64,000 bases of DNA from Chersky-299 sp963749535 (GCA_963749535.1 CAVVNF010000015.1:1-64000); one strand, 5' to 3'. Positions 51,219 to 60,317 are shown, counted from the first letter of the stretch. The notes: generated by a model not told the origin, from the letters alone. Numbers and translations are program-made.

Positions 51219-51828
51219 ATGGCTACCGACAATGGTGGCGACGTAGTTGAATACCCTCGGCGTCTCACTGAGATACGCTGGCACGCCCGCGGTGGCCAGG
51301 GGGCGGTGACTGCCGCCAAGATGGTGGCGGAGCTGGCGCTGGGTCAGGGCAAATTCTTTCAGGCGTTTCCAGAGTATGGGCCTGAGCGCTCCGGGGCGCC
51401 GATCGTCGCCTTTACGCGCGTCAGCGATCAGCCCATCCGTCTTTTCTGCGGAGTGGAGCATCCGCAGATCGTGGTGGTGCTCGATCCGTCGCTGTTGAAT
51501 GTGATCGACGTCACCAAGGGCGCGCCTGAGGACGCAGTGGTCTTGGTGAACAGTGAGATGTCGCCGGCCGAGCTTCGCAAGCACTATGGGTTAAAGGGTC
51601 ACCGTCTCTACACCATCGCGGCGACCCGCATAGCCACGGAAACCATCGGCCGGCCGATCCCGAACACGCCTATGGTCGGCGCGCTTACCCGTATCACCGA
51701 GCTCTTTCCCGATAGACAAGGTCGTGGGGTTCCTTCGAGAGGACTTCGGCAAGAAGTTCCCGCCCAAGGTGGTCGAAGGCAACATCAAAGCCATCACCCG
51801 CAGTTACGAGGAGGTCCAAGCCGAATGA
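51219..51828 (+). CDS. porG: Pyruvate:ferredoxin oxidoreductase gamma subunit (one extra base)
   Basis: About 202 residues after correction. The POR-gamma fold starts LTEIRWHARGGQGAVTAAKMVAELAL and continues FPEYGPERSGAPIVAFTRVS and NTPMVGAL. An extra G at 51711 separates LTRITELFP from IDKVVGFLREDFGKKFPPKVVEGN. ATG 51219 has AAAGGGA about 6 bases upstream. It opens the operon with porD, whose ATG overlaps the stop. Confidence 0.9.
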
Positions 51829-52212
51829 GCGCTCAAAGAAAGACAGGCGCGGGCAAGGCGGGGACCACGAAAGCGCCTCGCCCTGGCTGCGAGTCCCCGG
51901 ATGTCCCCGAAGTGGGATATCAGCGACGTTGCCGAATGGGGACCCGACAAACATGAGCTTGGTGCCACCATCCCGGAGGCCGGGAACTCCATCTTCGTCG
52001 ACACCGGTGGCTGGCGTTCACTGGTCCCCTGCATCGACTCCAAGAAATGTGACGGCTGCATGCTCTGCTATTTCTACTGCCCCGACGCTTCCATCATCGT
52101 CGAGGATGGGAAAGCCGTGGGCATCGATCTGGTGCACTGCAAAGGCTGCGGGATATGTGCCAAGGAATGCCCGGCCAGCGCCATCGCCATGAAGTCCGAA
52201 GAGAAGGAGTGA
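51825..52212 (+). CDS. porD: Pyruvate:ferredoxin oxidoreductase delta (ferredoxin) subunit (one extra base)
   Basis: About 128 residues after correction. Two [4Fe-4S] motifs, CDGCMLCYFYCPD and CKGCGICAKECPA, carry electrons out of the TPP site. A basic N-terminal extension (SAQRKTGAGKAGTTKAPRPG) precedes the domain. An extra G at 51909 falls in SPDVPKWDISDVAEWG. The gene is followed after 4 bases by porA. Confidence 0.9.
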
Positions 52213-52216
52213 GGCG

Positions 52217-53420
52217 GTGACCACTCAGAACGAAAACACCGTCGCCGTTACGGGGAACGAAGCCGTGGCCGAGGCCATGCGTCAGATCGATCCCGACGTA
52301 GTGTGCGCCTACCCGATCACCCCGCAGACAGAGGTTGTGCAGCTGTACGCTCAGATGGTCGCCGATGGCAAGGTCACCAGTGAGTTCGTCACGGTGGAGT
52401 CGGAACACTCGGCTATGAGCGCAGTCATAGGCTCCGCGGCCGGTGGCGCCCGCACCATGACGGCCACCTCTTCGCAGGGCTTCGCCCTCATGTGGGAGGT
52501 CCTGTACGTGGCAGCGAGTTACCGGTTGCCGATCGTGATGACCACGGTGAACCGCGCCCTTTCTGGTCCGATCAACATCCACTGCGACCACAGCGACAGC
52601 ATGGGGGGCCGCGATTCCGGTTGGATCCAGCTATACGGCGAGGACCATCAGCAGGCGTACGACAACTGCATCCAGTCGGTGAAGATCGCCGAGCATTTGG
52701 ACGTCCGTCTGCCTGCCATGCACATGTACGACGGCTATGTCATCAGCGGGGCCATCGGTCCACTCGTGATGCTTCGCGACGAGCAGGTCCAGGAGTTCAT
52801 CGGCCCATATCGCAGTATCAACCCTCTTCTGGACGCCAAGAATCCGGTCACAGTCGGGCCTTTCGACGGTCTGCACGGCTGGTATTTCGAGCACAAAGTG
52901 GCGCAAAACCGGGCAATGGAGCGCGCTCTCACGGTGATCCAGGAGGTGGCGCGACGAGTACGCAGAGATCAGCGGCCGTCCTCAAGGTTTGCTCGATCCC
53001 TACCGCCTGCGCGACGCGGAGATCGCGATCGTGGTCGTCGGCTCGACGGCGGGGACCACCCGCATGGTCGTTGACAAGCTGCGGGCCCGCGGCGTCAAGG
53101 CGGGCATGGTCCGCGTACGAGCCTTCCGGCCCTTCCCTCACGTGGCGTACGCCAAGGCGCTCGAGCACGTCAAAGTCGTGGGGGTGATGGACCGCGCGGA
53201 CTCGTTCGGTGCTCAGGGTGGGCCCGTGTTCCTGGAAGTTCGTGCTGCTCTGTACGACAGCGACCCGCGTCCTCAGATCCTGCCATTCCTGTATGGCCTC
53301 GGCGGGCGCGACATCTTCCCCGACAATATCGAGCAGGCCTTCGCGGTGCTCGAACAAGCGGCGCAGAGCAAGACGCGGACCTCCACGGAGCGCCGCTATC
53401 TCAATCTGCGTGAAGACTGA
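52217..53420 (+). CDS. porA: Pyruvate:ferredoxin oxidoreductase alpha subunit (one extra base)
   Basis: About 400 residues after correction. The N-terminal part has VTGNEAVAEAMRQIDPDVVCAYPITPQTE, FVTVESEHSAMSAVIGSAAGGARTMTATSSQGFALM and INIHCDHSDSMGGRDSGWIQLY, as in pyruvate-type POR alpha. An extra C at 52952 precedes DEYAEISGRPQGLLDPYRLRDAEIAIV. The C-terminal transketolase-like domain follows (STAGTTRMVVDKLRARGVKAGMVRVRAFRPFP, VMDRADSFGAQGGPVFLEV). GTG 52217 is the start. Confidence 0.92.
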
Positions 53421-53429
53421 GGTGCTGGC

Positions 53430-54266
53430 ATGACTAACAACAACGGACACGGCGGCGCCGCCGGAGTGAAAATTGAGCCCAAGGGCTCGGCACTGTACGA
53501 GGTCCTCAAAGGTATAGATTTCGAACGTCGCCAACTAGTCGCCAAGAGCAAGGGAGTGGGCCTTTTCGATCTCGTCAAGGAGAAGAGCGGCCGGTATCGT
53601 TGCTACGCCTGCACCCTGTGCGAGCGCATCTGCCCGGTGGATTGCATCGAGATCGAATACTGTCCGGAGTTCCCGGAGCTGCCCTTCGATGCGGAGGCCG
53701 CGCGAGCCGCCGCTCTGGCGTCGTTGCCCGGAGAGAGTTGTGGGGCGGCGTCCGCCTGCGTCATGGGCGAGCGCCCGGCTGATTTCCAGCCCGAGATCGA
53801 CATGGCGCTGTTCGATCCCGTGGTCGCCGGCATCCGTTCGGGCTCCGGCCTTATCGAAGCCTTGCACGCCACCCAGGAGGCTTTCGGCTATCTACCGCGC
53901 GTGGCCCTGGAAGAGATCGCCTCGGAGATGCACCTGCCTTTTTCGCGGGTCTTCGGGGTGGCGAGTTTCTATAGCCAGTTCCGTCTGCGGCCGGTGGGCA
54001 AGTACATCATCGACGTATGCATGGGGACGGCCTGCCACGTGGCAGGTGCGCCGCTTGTGGCCGAGGCTTTCAGCCAGGAACTCGGAATTCCCGTCGGCGG
54101 GACCACTCCCGATGGCCTCTTCACGCTGCAGACCGTCAACTGCGTCGGCGCCTGCGCCCTGGCCCCGGTCGTCCGCCTCGGCGACGATGAGACCCTGGGC
54201 CGCATGACGCCCAACGAGGCGCGCAAACTCGTGCGAAAGCTGCGCAAGCAGGAGGTGGCGCCATGA
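53430..54266 (+). CDS. Ferredoxin-NuoE fusion, HydC-like subunit
   Basis: A 278-residue protein. Residues about 45-75 hold one [4Fe-4S] motif, CYACTLCERICPVDC. Residues 130-275 are a thioredoxin-fold NuoE/HydC domain with the [2Fe-2S] ligands in CMGTACHV and CVGACALAP. The N-terminal part resembles a NuoI-type segment. It lies between porA and the NuoF-like gene and overlaps the latter by 4 bases. HydC/NuoE proteins partner NuoF/HydB in NAD-reducing complexes. Confidence 0.88.
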   Translation: MTNNNGHGGAAGVKIEPKGSALYEVLKGIDFERRQLVAKSKGVGLFDLVKEKSGRYRCYACTLCERICPVDCIEIEYCPEFPELPFDAEAARAAALASLPGESCGAASACVMGERPADFQPEIDMALFDPVVAGIRSGSGLIEALHATQEAFGYLPRVALEEIASEMHLPFSRVFGVASFYSQFRLRPVGKYIIDVCMGTACHVAGAPLVAEAFSQELGIPVGGTTPDGLFTLQTVNCVGACALAPVVRLGDDETLGRMTPNEARKLVRKLRKQEVAP

Positions 54267-56176
54267 CCGCCGCCTCCCGGAGCGCCAAGATCGACGCGGC
54301 GCTCAAAGCCGCGGCGGACAGCAAAGCCTACCTCGCCGACGACGCCAAGACCGAGATCCGCATCTGCGCCGGCACCGCCTGCCACGCTTCGGGCCGGGTG
54401 GCCCTGCGAAAGGCCGTGGAAAAGTCCCTGGCCGAGCGTGGTCTCACCGACAAGGTGGCCGTGATTGAGACAGGCTGCCATGGCTTCTGCGAAGTTGGGC
54501 CGATCCTGGTCGTCCGGCCGCAGGGGATCTTCTATCCGCGGCTCAAGCCGAAAGATATCGAGGAGATCATCGAGACGAGCATCGTGGGCGACGGTATCGT
54601 CGAGCGCTTGCTGTACGAGCATCCTCAGACCGGGGAGAAGCTTGCCCACGAGAAGGAGATCCCGTTCTACGCGCTTCAAAAGCGGGTCGTGCTCAGTCTG
54701 AACGGCAAGATCGACCCCTTCTCCCTCGACGATTACCTGGCCCATGGCGGCTACACGGCCCTTGCCAAGGTGCTGAAGGCGGCCGATCCGGAAGCAGTGA
54801 TAGCAGAGATCGAGAAAAGCGGTCTGCGCGGCCGCGGCGGCGCAGGCTTTTCCACCGGTAAGAAGTGGCGCTTGTGCCGGGCAAACCCCGGTGAAAAGCA
54901 CTACATCGTCTGCAACGCGGACGAGGGCGACCCAGGAGCTTTCATGGATCGCTCGGTGCTCGAGGGCAACCCTCACAGTGTCATCGAGGGGATGATCATC
55001 GCCGCGTACGCCATCGGAGCTGGTAACAGTCCTGTCGAGGGATACGTCTACGTTCGACACGAGTACCCCTTTGCGGTGGAGCGCCTGCGCTGGGCATTGG
55101 AGCGGGCGCGCGAGCACAACCTGCTCGGGGAGGACATCCTGGGCTCGGGGTTCAGCTTCGATGTGCGCATCAACCAAGGAGCGGGCGCCTTCGTCTGCGG
55201 CGAATCGACCGCCCTCACGCTGTCCATCGAAGGGCATCGGGGCATGCCGCGCGGCAAGCACATACGCACGGCGGCGCACGGCCTCTGGGGGCAGCCCACC
55301 AACCTCAACAACGTGGAGAGCTACGCCAACGTGCCGTGGATCATTAACCATGGTGCCGAGGACTTCGCGTCGGTGGGCACGCCTACCAGCAAGGGCACGA
55401 AGATCTTCTCGCTCACCGGCAAAGTAGTGAACGGCGGGCTTATCGAGGTACCCATGGGGGCCACGTTGCGCCAGGTGATCTTTGACATCGGCGGCGGGAT
55501 GATGACGGGCCGAGAGTTCAAGGCCGTGCAGCTAGGTGGTCCTTCGGGTGGATGTTTGCCTGCCTCGCTGCTCGACGAGCCGATCGACTTCGAGAGCCTG
55601 GTAGCAGCCGGCTCCATGATGGGGTCCGGCGGCATGGTCGTGGTGGACGACACCACCTGCATGGTCGACTTCGCGAAGTTCTTCCTCAAGTTCACCGCCG
55701 AGGAGAGCTGTGGCAAGTGCATCCCGTGCCGAGTGGGGACCACCCGTATGCTCGAGATCCTCGAGCGCATTTCCGCCGGGATGGGCGCTTTGGACGACAT
55801 CGAGCTGCTGAAGCAGTTGGCAGACGACATCATCGAAGGCTCGCTGTGCGCTCTGGGCGGTAGTGCCCCCAACCCGGTGCTGTCGACCCTTCGCTACTTC
55901 AAGGACGAGGTCGTCGCCCACATCGAACGGGGTTGTTGCCCGGCAAAGGTGTGCCGGCCTCTTATCCGCTACACCATCGACCAAGACGCCTGCACGGGTT
56001 GCCGAGCGTGCGTCGGGGCTTGCCCGGTCGCCGCGATCAGCGGCGAGCGCAAGCAGCCCCATGTCATCGACCAGAAGCTTTGCATCAAGTGCGACTCCTG
56101 CCGCCAGGTCTGTAAGTTCGACGCCGTCGCGGTGGAGACAGGCACGCTCGCGCTTGCTGAAGGGAGGAAGCGTTGA
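54263..56176 (+). CDS. NuoF/HydB-like FMN subunit with extra Fe-S domains
   Basis: A 637-residue NADH-binding flavoprotein. Residues about 30-115 are a thioredoxin-like [2Fe-2S] domain (CAGTACHASG, CHGFCEVGP). The NuoF core has the NADH/FMN loop GLRGRGGAGFSTGKKW and NADEGDPGAFMDR, and the [4Fe-4S] site ESCGKCIPCRVG. Two C-terminal [4Fe-4S] motifs follow (CTGCRACVGACP, CIKCDSCRQVCK). This three-part layout is that of HydB in electron-bifurcating hydrogenases, not of respiratory NuoF. It overlaps the next gene by 4 bases. Confidence 0.93.
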   Translation: MTAASRSAKIDAALKAAADSKAYLADDAKTEIRICAGTACHASGRVALRKAVEKSLAERGLTDKVAVIETGCHGFCEVGPILVVRPQGIFYPRLKPKDIEEIIETSIVGDGIVERLLYEHPQTGEKLAHEKEIPFYALQKRVVLSLNGKIDPFSLDDYLAHGGYTALAKVLKAADPEAVIAEIEKSGLRGRGGAGFSTGKKWRLCRANPGEKHYIVCNADEGDPGAFMDRSVLEGNPHSVIEGMIIAAYAIGAGNSPVEGYVYVRHEYPFAVERLRWALERAREHNLLGEDILGSGFSFDVRINQGAGAFVCGESTALTLSIEGHRGMPRGKHIRTAAHGLWGQPTNLNNVESYANVPWIINHGAEDFASVGTPTSKGTKIFSLTGKVVNGGLIEVPMGATLRQVIFDIGGGMMTGREFKAVQLGGPSGGCLPASLLDEPIDFESLVAAGSMMGSGGMVVVDDTTCMVDFAKFFLKFTAEESCGKCIPCRVGTTRMLEILERISAGMGALDDIELLKQLADDIIEGSLCALGGSAPNPVLSTLRYFKDEVVAHIERGCCPAKVCRPLIRYTIDQDACTGCRACVGACPVAAISGERKQPHVIDQKLCIKCDSCRQVCKFDAVAVETGTLALAEGRKR

Positions 56177-59100
56177 GCCCGATAACCAAGACTGCCTTGA
56201 AGCTCACCATCAATGGGCAGGACGTCCATGCCCAACCGGGCGAGACGGTGCTCGAAGTCGCGCGCCGAGAAGGCATCGACATTCCCGCGCTGTGTCATGA
56301 AGCCGGCGCCGCGGCCTGGGGCGCCTGCCGCCTCTGCTTGGTGGAGGTCGAGGGCATCGACAAGCTGCAAGCGGCCTGCACCACGTGGGTCACCGAGGGT
56401 TTGGTCGTAAGGACCAATACGCCCCGCGTGCGTGCCCGACGCGAAAGCTACCTGAAGATGTACCTTTCCGACCACAATGCGTACTGTGAGGCCCCGTGCG
56501 CGCACGCGTGCCCGACTCACATCGACATCCCCGCCTACATGGCTGCTTTGGCCGCCGGCGACGCTACAGGCGCCGCCGAGATCGTCCGGGAAGAGCTGCC
56601 GTTCGCTGGCATTCTCGGCCGGATATGTCCCCGTTACTGCGAACCGGTCTGCCGGCGTGGCGACGTGGACGAGCCCATCGCCATCTGCGCGCTCCATCGG
56701 GCTGCTGCCGACTACAGCGAGCACAAGCCTGGTGGCCGGAGCGCCCACCGGCAAGCGGGTGGCCATCATCGGCGCCGGCCCGGCTGGGCTTGCCGCGGCT
56801 TGGTTCCTCACCAAAAGCGGGCATCAGGCGACGCTTTACGATGCTCATCAGAAGCCGGGGGCGCGCTGCGCTACAGCATCCCGGAGTTCCGTTTGCCGGA
56901 GAAGGTAGTCGACCAGGACCTGCAGCCACTGTGGGACGCCGGCGTACGCTTCGTGGGCGATTCTGAGCTCGGCTACGAGGTCGATCCTGCGAGATTATTC
57001 GACGCGGGCTTCGACGCGGTCATCATCAGCATCGGCACCACGGACGACCCTGCACGCAGCTTGCCGGGCCGCAAGGCGGCCTTGGGTGGCCTCGAGATGC
57101 TCGAGCGCATCCGGGAAGGGCGCGTGGTCAACTTGGGCGACCAGGTGGTGGTCATCGGCGACGGCATCACTGCTGTCGATGTTGCGCGTACCGCTCTCCG
57201 GCGCGGCGCGAAGAAGGTCGTGGTCATCGCCGAGCATCAGGCCGACGACTTTCCTGCGGGGTCGCGTGATCTCGCGGCTGCTCTTGAGGAGGGGGTCAGG
57301 TTCGAGTTCGGGGCTCTCGCCAAGAGTGTGAACAGTACGGCTGGGGTCGCACAAAGCGTGGAGTGCGTCCGCGTCAATCGTGACAAGAACAAGACCACTG
57401 AGGTCGCGGGCTCCGACTTCGAAGTGACCGGGGCCACTGTGATCGTTGCCGCCGGTCCTGCGGCGGGACAGAGCGACGATACCAAGTACCGCTCACCGGC
57501 TGGGGAAGTGCGCCTACGCGCCAACTTCTACACAGGACGCACGTCTGAAAAGGGTGTCTTTGCTGCTGGAGACGCCACCACCGGTGCCCGGTCGGTCATC
57601 CATGCCGTGGCTGGCGGCAAGCGGACCGCCCTCGCGGTCGATGCCTGGCTGTGCGGGCGAGATCTGCCAGAGCTTGAGGAAAGACTTGTAGCCTTCGGCG
57701 AGCTGCCGTACCTCGACCAGCTCAAGGATGCCGGTAAGCTCGGAGGCCTCGGGCAACGCTTGGCTCAGCGGTCCCCGGTCTGGCTCAAGATGGGTGCCAC
57801 CGCAGAAGCGGCTCCTCGCGCCTCGATGCCCAAGGTGGGCCGAGCGAAGCGCCTCTCCGCCACAGATATCGAGGTGGAGAAAGGCCTCAGCCTGGCCGCA
57901 GCGCAAGCAGAAGCTGAGCGTTGTCTGCAGTGTGTGTGCCCGAGCTTGGGCGCGTGCGAACTGCAGAGGCTCGGGGTGGATTACAGCATCACCGCCAACG
58001 AGCTCGTGACGCAGAATAGCCGCATACGGGTTGTGCAGCCTCAGCACGAGCATCCTTTCATCAGGCGCGACATGGACCGTTGCATCGCGTGCGGCCGCTG
58101 CATCCGGGTGTGCCGCGACGTCGCCGGCCCAGCATGCTACGACTTCACCGGGCGCGGCTTCACCATGAACGTCGACACTCCGTACAGCGAGCCATTACAG
58201 CTCGCCGACTGCATAACCTGCGGCCGCTGCGTCACCACGTGCCCCACCGGCGCACTCACGTTCAACGAGCGCGCTCTGAGCTCGTACCGGGTGGATGAGA
58301 GCCGCTGCATCATGTGCAGAGAGTGCGTCAAAGTCTGTCCGGTCGAGGCCATCAAGGAGACCAACCACTTCGAGGACTCGCGCCGCAAATGGCACGAACT
58401 GGTGGCACAGGGCAGTCAGCTGGCCGGCGGTCACCGCATGTGCGCCGGATGCGGCGCGCCGACCGTGGTCAGGCAAGTGCTCATGGGCACCAGCGACCCG
58501 GTAGTGGTCAGCGTGGCCACCGGCTGTCTCGAGGTGAGCACCACTATCTACCCGTACACCTCCTGGAAGGGCAGCTACATCCACACCGCGTTCGAGAATG
58601 CGGCCGCCACCCTCAGCGGCGTCGAGACGGCCTTCCGCGCCCTCAAGAAGAAGGGCCAGATCGAGGAGAACGTCAAGTTCATCGCGTTCGGAGGGGACGG
58701 CAGCACCTATGACATAGGACTGCAGTCGCTCTCGGGAGCCATGGAGCGCGGCCACAGCATGCTCTATGTCTGCTACGACAACGGTGCCTACATGAACACC
58801 GGCTTCCAACGGTCGGGTGCCACGCCGCAGGGGGCGTGGACCACGACGAGCCCGGTGGGCAAAGCGGCGGCCGGCAAGTTGCAGAACCGCAAGAACCTCA
58901 CCGAGATCATGATCGCCCACGGCCTTCCTTATGCGGCCCAGGCTTCGCCTCACGACCCGCGCGATCTTGTGCGCAAGGCCGCGAAAGCCCTGGCCATCGA
59001 TGGCCCCACGTTCCTGAACGTCCTCTCGCCCTGCCCTCGCGGTTGGCGCTCGGATGGCGCTGAGAGCATCGATCTCGCCCGGGAAGCCGTCAATGCTTGT

Positions 59101-59355
59101 TACTGGCCGTTGTTTGAAGTCGAGGATGGCGTGTATCACCTCACCTACCGTCCGCATCACAAACTGCCGCTCATCCCCTGGCTGAAGCGTCAAGGCCGTT
59201 TCGCCCACCTCTTCAAGCCGGCGAATGAGCACGTGCTTCTCGGCCTGGAAGCCTGGGTCGATGAAGAATGGGATCGGATATTGCGCAAGTGCGGCGAGCC
59301 GAGTGAGGCCGACTGGCAGGAACACCTGCAGGCGAGTGGCTGCCTTCTGCGCTGA
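56173..59355 (+). CDS. NuoG-like/GltD-like/POR-beta fusion protein (one +1 and one -1 break)
   Basis: A 1060-residue polyprotein. In order: a [2Fe-2S] domain (1-85, GACRLCLVEVEG); a Cys-rich GltD-type Fe-S domain (about 105-185, CEAPCAHACPTHIDIP and RICPRYCEPVCRRG); a flavoprotein with FAD fold VAIIGAGPAGLAAAWFLTKSG and dinucleotide fold VVVIGDGITAVDVARTAL (about 190-580); NuoG/HydA-like [4Fe-4S] pairs CIACGRC and CITCGRC (about 637 and 680) and a third CIMCRECVKVC. Residues 745-1060 are pyruvate-type PorB, with CAGCGAP, GGDGSTYD and YDNGAYMNTGFQRSGATP for TPP. An extra C at 56728-56729 and a missing G in 56857-56861 put about 43 residues of the FAD fold out of frame. Confidence 0.9.
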   Translation: MSPITKTALKLTINGQDVHAQPGETVLEVARREGIDIPALCHEAGAAAWGACRLCLVEVEGIDKLQAACTTWVTEGLVVRTNTPRVRARRESYLKMYLSDHNAYCEAPCAHACPTHIDIPAYMAALAAGDATGAAEIVREELPFAGILGRICPRYCEPVCRRGDVDEPIAICALHRAAADYSEHKPGGRSAHRQAGGHHRRRPGWACRGLVPHQKRASGDALRCSSEAGGALRYSIPEFRLPEKVVDQDLQPLWDAGVRFVGDSELGYEVDPARLFDAGFDAVIISIGTTDDPARSLPGRKAALGGLEMLERIREGRVVNLGDQVVVIGDGITAVDVARTALRRGAKKVVVIAEHQADDFPAGSRDLAAALEEGVRFEFGALAKSVNSTAGVAQSVECVRVNRDKNKTTEVAGSDFEVTGATVIVAAGPAAGQSDDTKYRSPAGEVRLRANFYTGRTSEKGVFAAGDATTGARSVIHAVAGGKRTALAVDAWLCGRDLPELEERLVAFGELPYLDQLKDAGKLGGLGQRLAQRSPVWLKMGATAEAAPRASMPKVGRAKRLSATDIEVEKGLSLAAAQAEAERCLQCVCPSLGACELQRLGVDYSITANELVTQNSRIRVVQPQHEHPFIRRDMDRCIACGRCIRVCRDVAGPACYDFTGRGFTMNVDTPYSEPLQLADCITCGRCVTTCPTGALTFNERALSSYRVDESRCIMCRECVKVCPVEAIKETNHFEDSRRKWHELVAQGSQLAGGHRMCAGCGAPTVVRQVLMGTSDPVVVSVATGCLEVSTTIYPYTSWKGSYIHTAFENAAATLSGVETAFRALKKKGQIEENVKFIAFGGDGSTYDIGLQSLSGAMERGHSMLYVCYDNGAYMNTGFQRSGATPQGAWTTTSPVGKAAAGKLQNRKNLTEIMIAHGLPYAAQASPHDPRDLVRKAAKALAIDGPTFLNVLSPCPRGWRSDGAESIDLAREAVNACYWPLFEVEDGVYHLTYRPHHKLPLIPWLKRQGRFAHLFKPANEHVLLGLEAWVDEEWDRILRKCGEPSEADWQEHLQASGCLLR

Positions 59356-59406
59356 GAAGGCCGGGCCCCGTCGCGGGAGTACCGCGGTTCCGACATAGTA
59401 AGTTCT

Positions 59407-59440
59407 CCGGGCGGTCGCAAGCGGGCCGCCCGGCTTCTTC
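59407..59440 (+). terminator. Terminator of the pyruvate oxidoreductase operon
   Basis: CCGGGCGG (59407-59414) and CCGCCCGG (59426-59433) form a perfect 8-bp stem with an 11-base loop, followed by CTTCTTC. It lies 52 bases after the fusion gene and before the thiamine promoter. Confidence 0.65.
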
Positions 59441-59470
59441 CCGGGGTCGGTATCAGCGATTGCCACCCGG

Positions 59471-59479
59471 TGCTATAAT
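59471..59479 (+). promoter_or_regulatory. Extended -10 promoter of the thiamine operon
   Basis: TGCTATAAT is a perfect extended -10 (TGnTATAAT). Transcription would begin near 59486, about 15 bases before the TPP riboswitch. No -35 is needed or seen. Confidence 0.65.
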
Positions 59480-59498
59480 CCGGTCACTTTTACATACC

Positions 59499-59590
59499 TT
59501 GCTAGGGGAGCGCTTAGCTGAGAGTGTGGCGATGCCACAGACCCTGCGAACCTGATCTGGGTAATGCCAGCGAAGGGAAGTAACGGTGAG
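59499..59590 (+). ncRNA. TPP riboswitch (THI element)
   Basis: The conserved core is present: GGGGAGC and CTGAGAG at the pyrimidine-sensing arm (59504-59525), then ACCCTGCGAACCTGATCTGG and GTAATGCCAGCGAAGGGAAG (59541-59580). It precedes thiN and the ykoFEDC transporter genes, so thiamine pyrophosphate should switch the operon off. About 90 bases separate it from the first start codon, room for a sequestering or terminator helix. Confidence 0.95.
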
Positions 59591-59660
59591 TCGTTCCGGC
59601 CTCAGCCCTTGAGATAGGGCGCCGCCGGCCTCCTTTCTCCAAGAGCTTCGCGCCCCTTGC

Positions 59661-60317
59661 TTGCCTCGGGAGGGAAGGTTGCGCGCAATCGTCGTCGCCG
59701 GCTCGAGTCTCGATGTTGTGCCCGGCCCCGAAGCCTTGACAGGGTCCGACCTGCTGGTCGCCGTGGACGGAGGGGCCGATGTGCTCCAACGTCTGGGGCT
59801 CCGCCCGGACGTGCTGATCGGGGACATGGATTCGGTCAGCGAATCCACGCGTCTCGTCGCGGAGCGCGGGGGAGTGGAGATGGTGTTGCTCCCCACCGCC
59901 AAGGATGAGACCGATGCTGAGGCTGCCTTGCGGCTCGTAGTCGGCCGAGGGGCCATGCAGGTGACGGTCTACGGGGCGCTGGGTGGCCCTCGGCTGGACC
60001 ACCTGCTGGGCAACCTGTTCCTCCTGGCGGCGGACTGGCTCAAAGGAGCACAGGTCCGTCTGGTCGATGGCCGGCACGAGGCGTTCTTGGCTCACGGCGA
60101 TGTCACGGTGATGGGGCGGGCGGGCGACACTCTGTCGCTGCTCCCCCTGACTCCTACCGTGCTGCAGGTTGCCACCGCGGGCCTTGAATACCCGCTGAAG
60201 TCCGAAACCCTGATCCAGGCCGCGACTCGCGGTGTGAGCAACGTCATGACGGGTGCCACGGCCCGGGTCACCCACGGCGACGGCGCGCTGCTCGTCGTCC
60301 ACTATCAAGAGAGGTAG
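59661..60317 (+). CDS. thiN: Thiamine pyrophosphokinase
   Basis: A 212-218 residue enzyme converting thiamine to TPP. Signatures are VAVDGGADVLQRLGLRPDVLIGDMDSVSE and PTAKDETDAEAALRLVVGRG in the catalytic half, and GGPRLDHLLGNLFLL. The start is uncertain: TTG 59661 and TTG 59679 are both in frame, and the AGGGAAGG before 59679 is very close. It is the first gene after the TPP riboswitch. Confidence 0.92.
   Translation: MPREGRLRAIVVAGSSLDVVPGPEALTGSDLLVAVDGGADVLQRLGLRPDVLIGDMDSVSESTRLVAERGGVEMVLLPTAKDETDAEAALRLVVGRGAMQVTVYGALGGPRLDHLLGNLFLLAADWLKGAQVRLVDGRHEAFLAHGDVTVMGRAGDTLSLLPLTPTVLQVATAGLEYPLKSETLIQAATRGVSNVMTGATARVTHGDGALLVVHYQER

Noticed and set aside
58195..59466. 423-codon antisense open frame opposite the PorB region (and other long antisense frames such as 3471-4370 and 28-37 kb)
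   Set aside because: These are shadow frames caused by the GC-rich third codon position of real + strand genes. They have no family motifs and the sense proteins are conserved.
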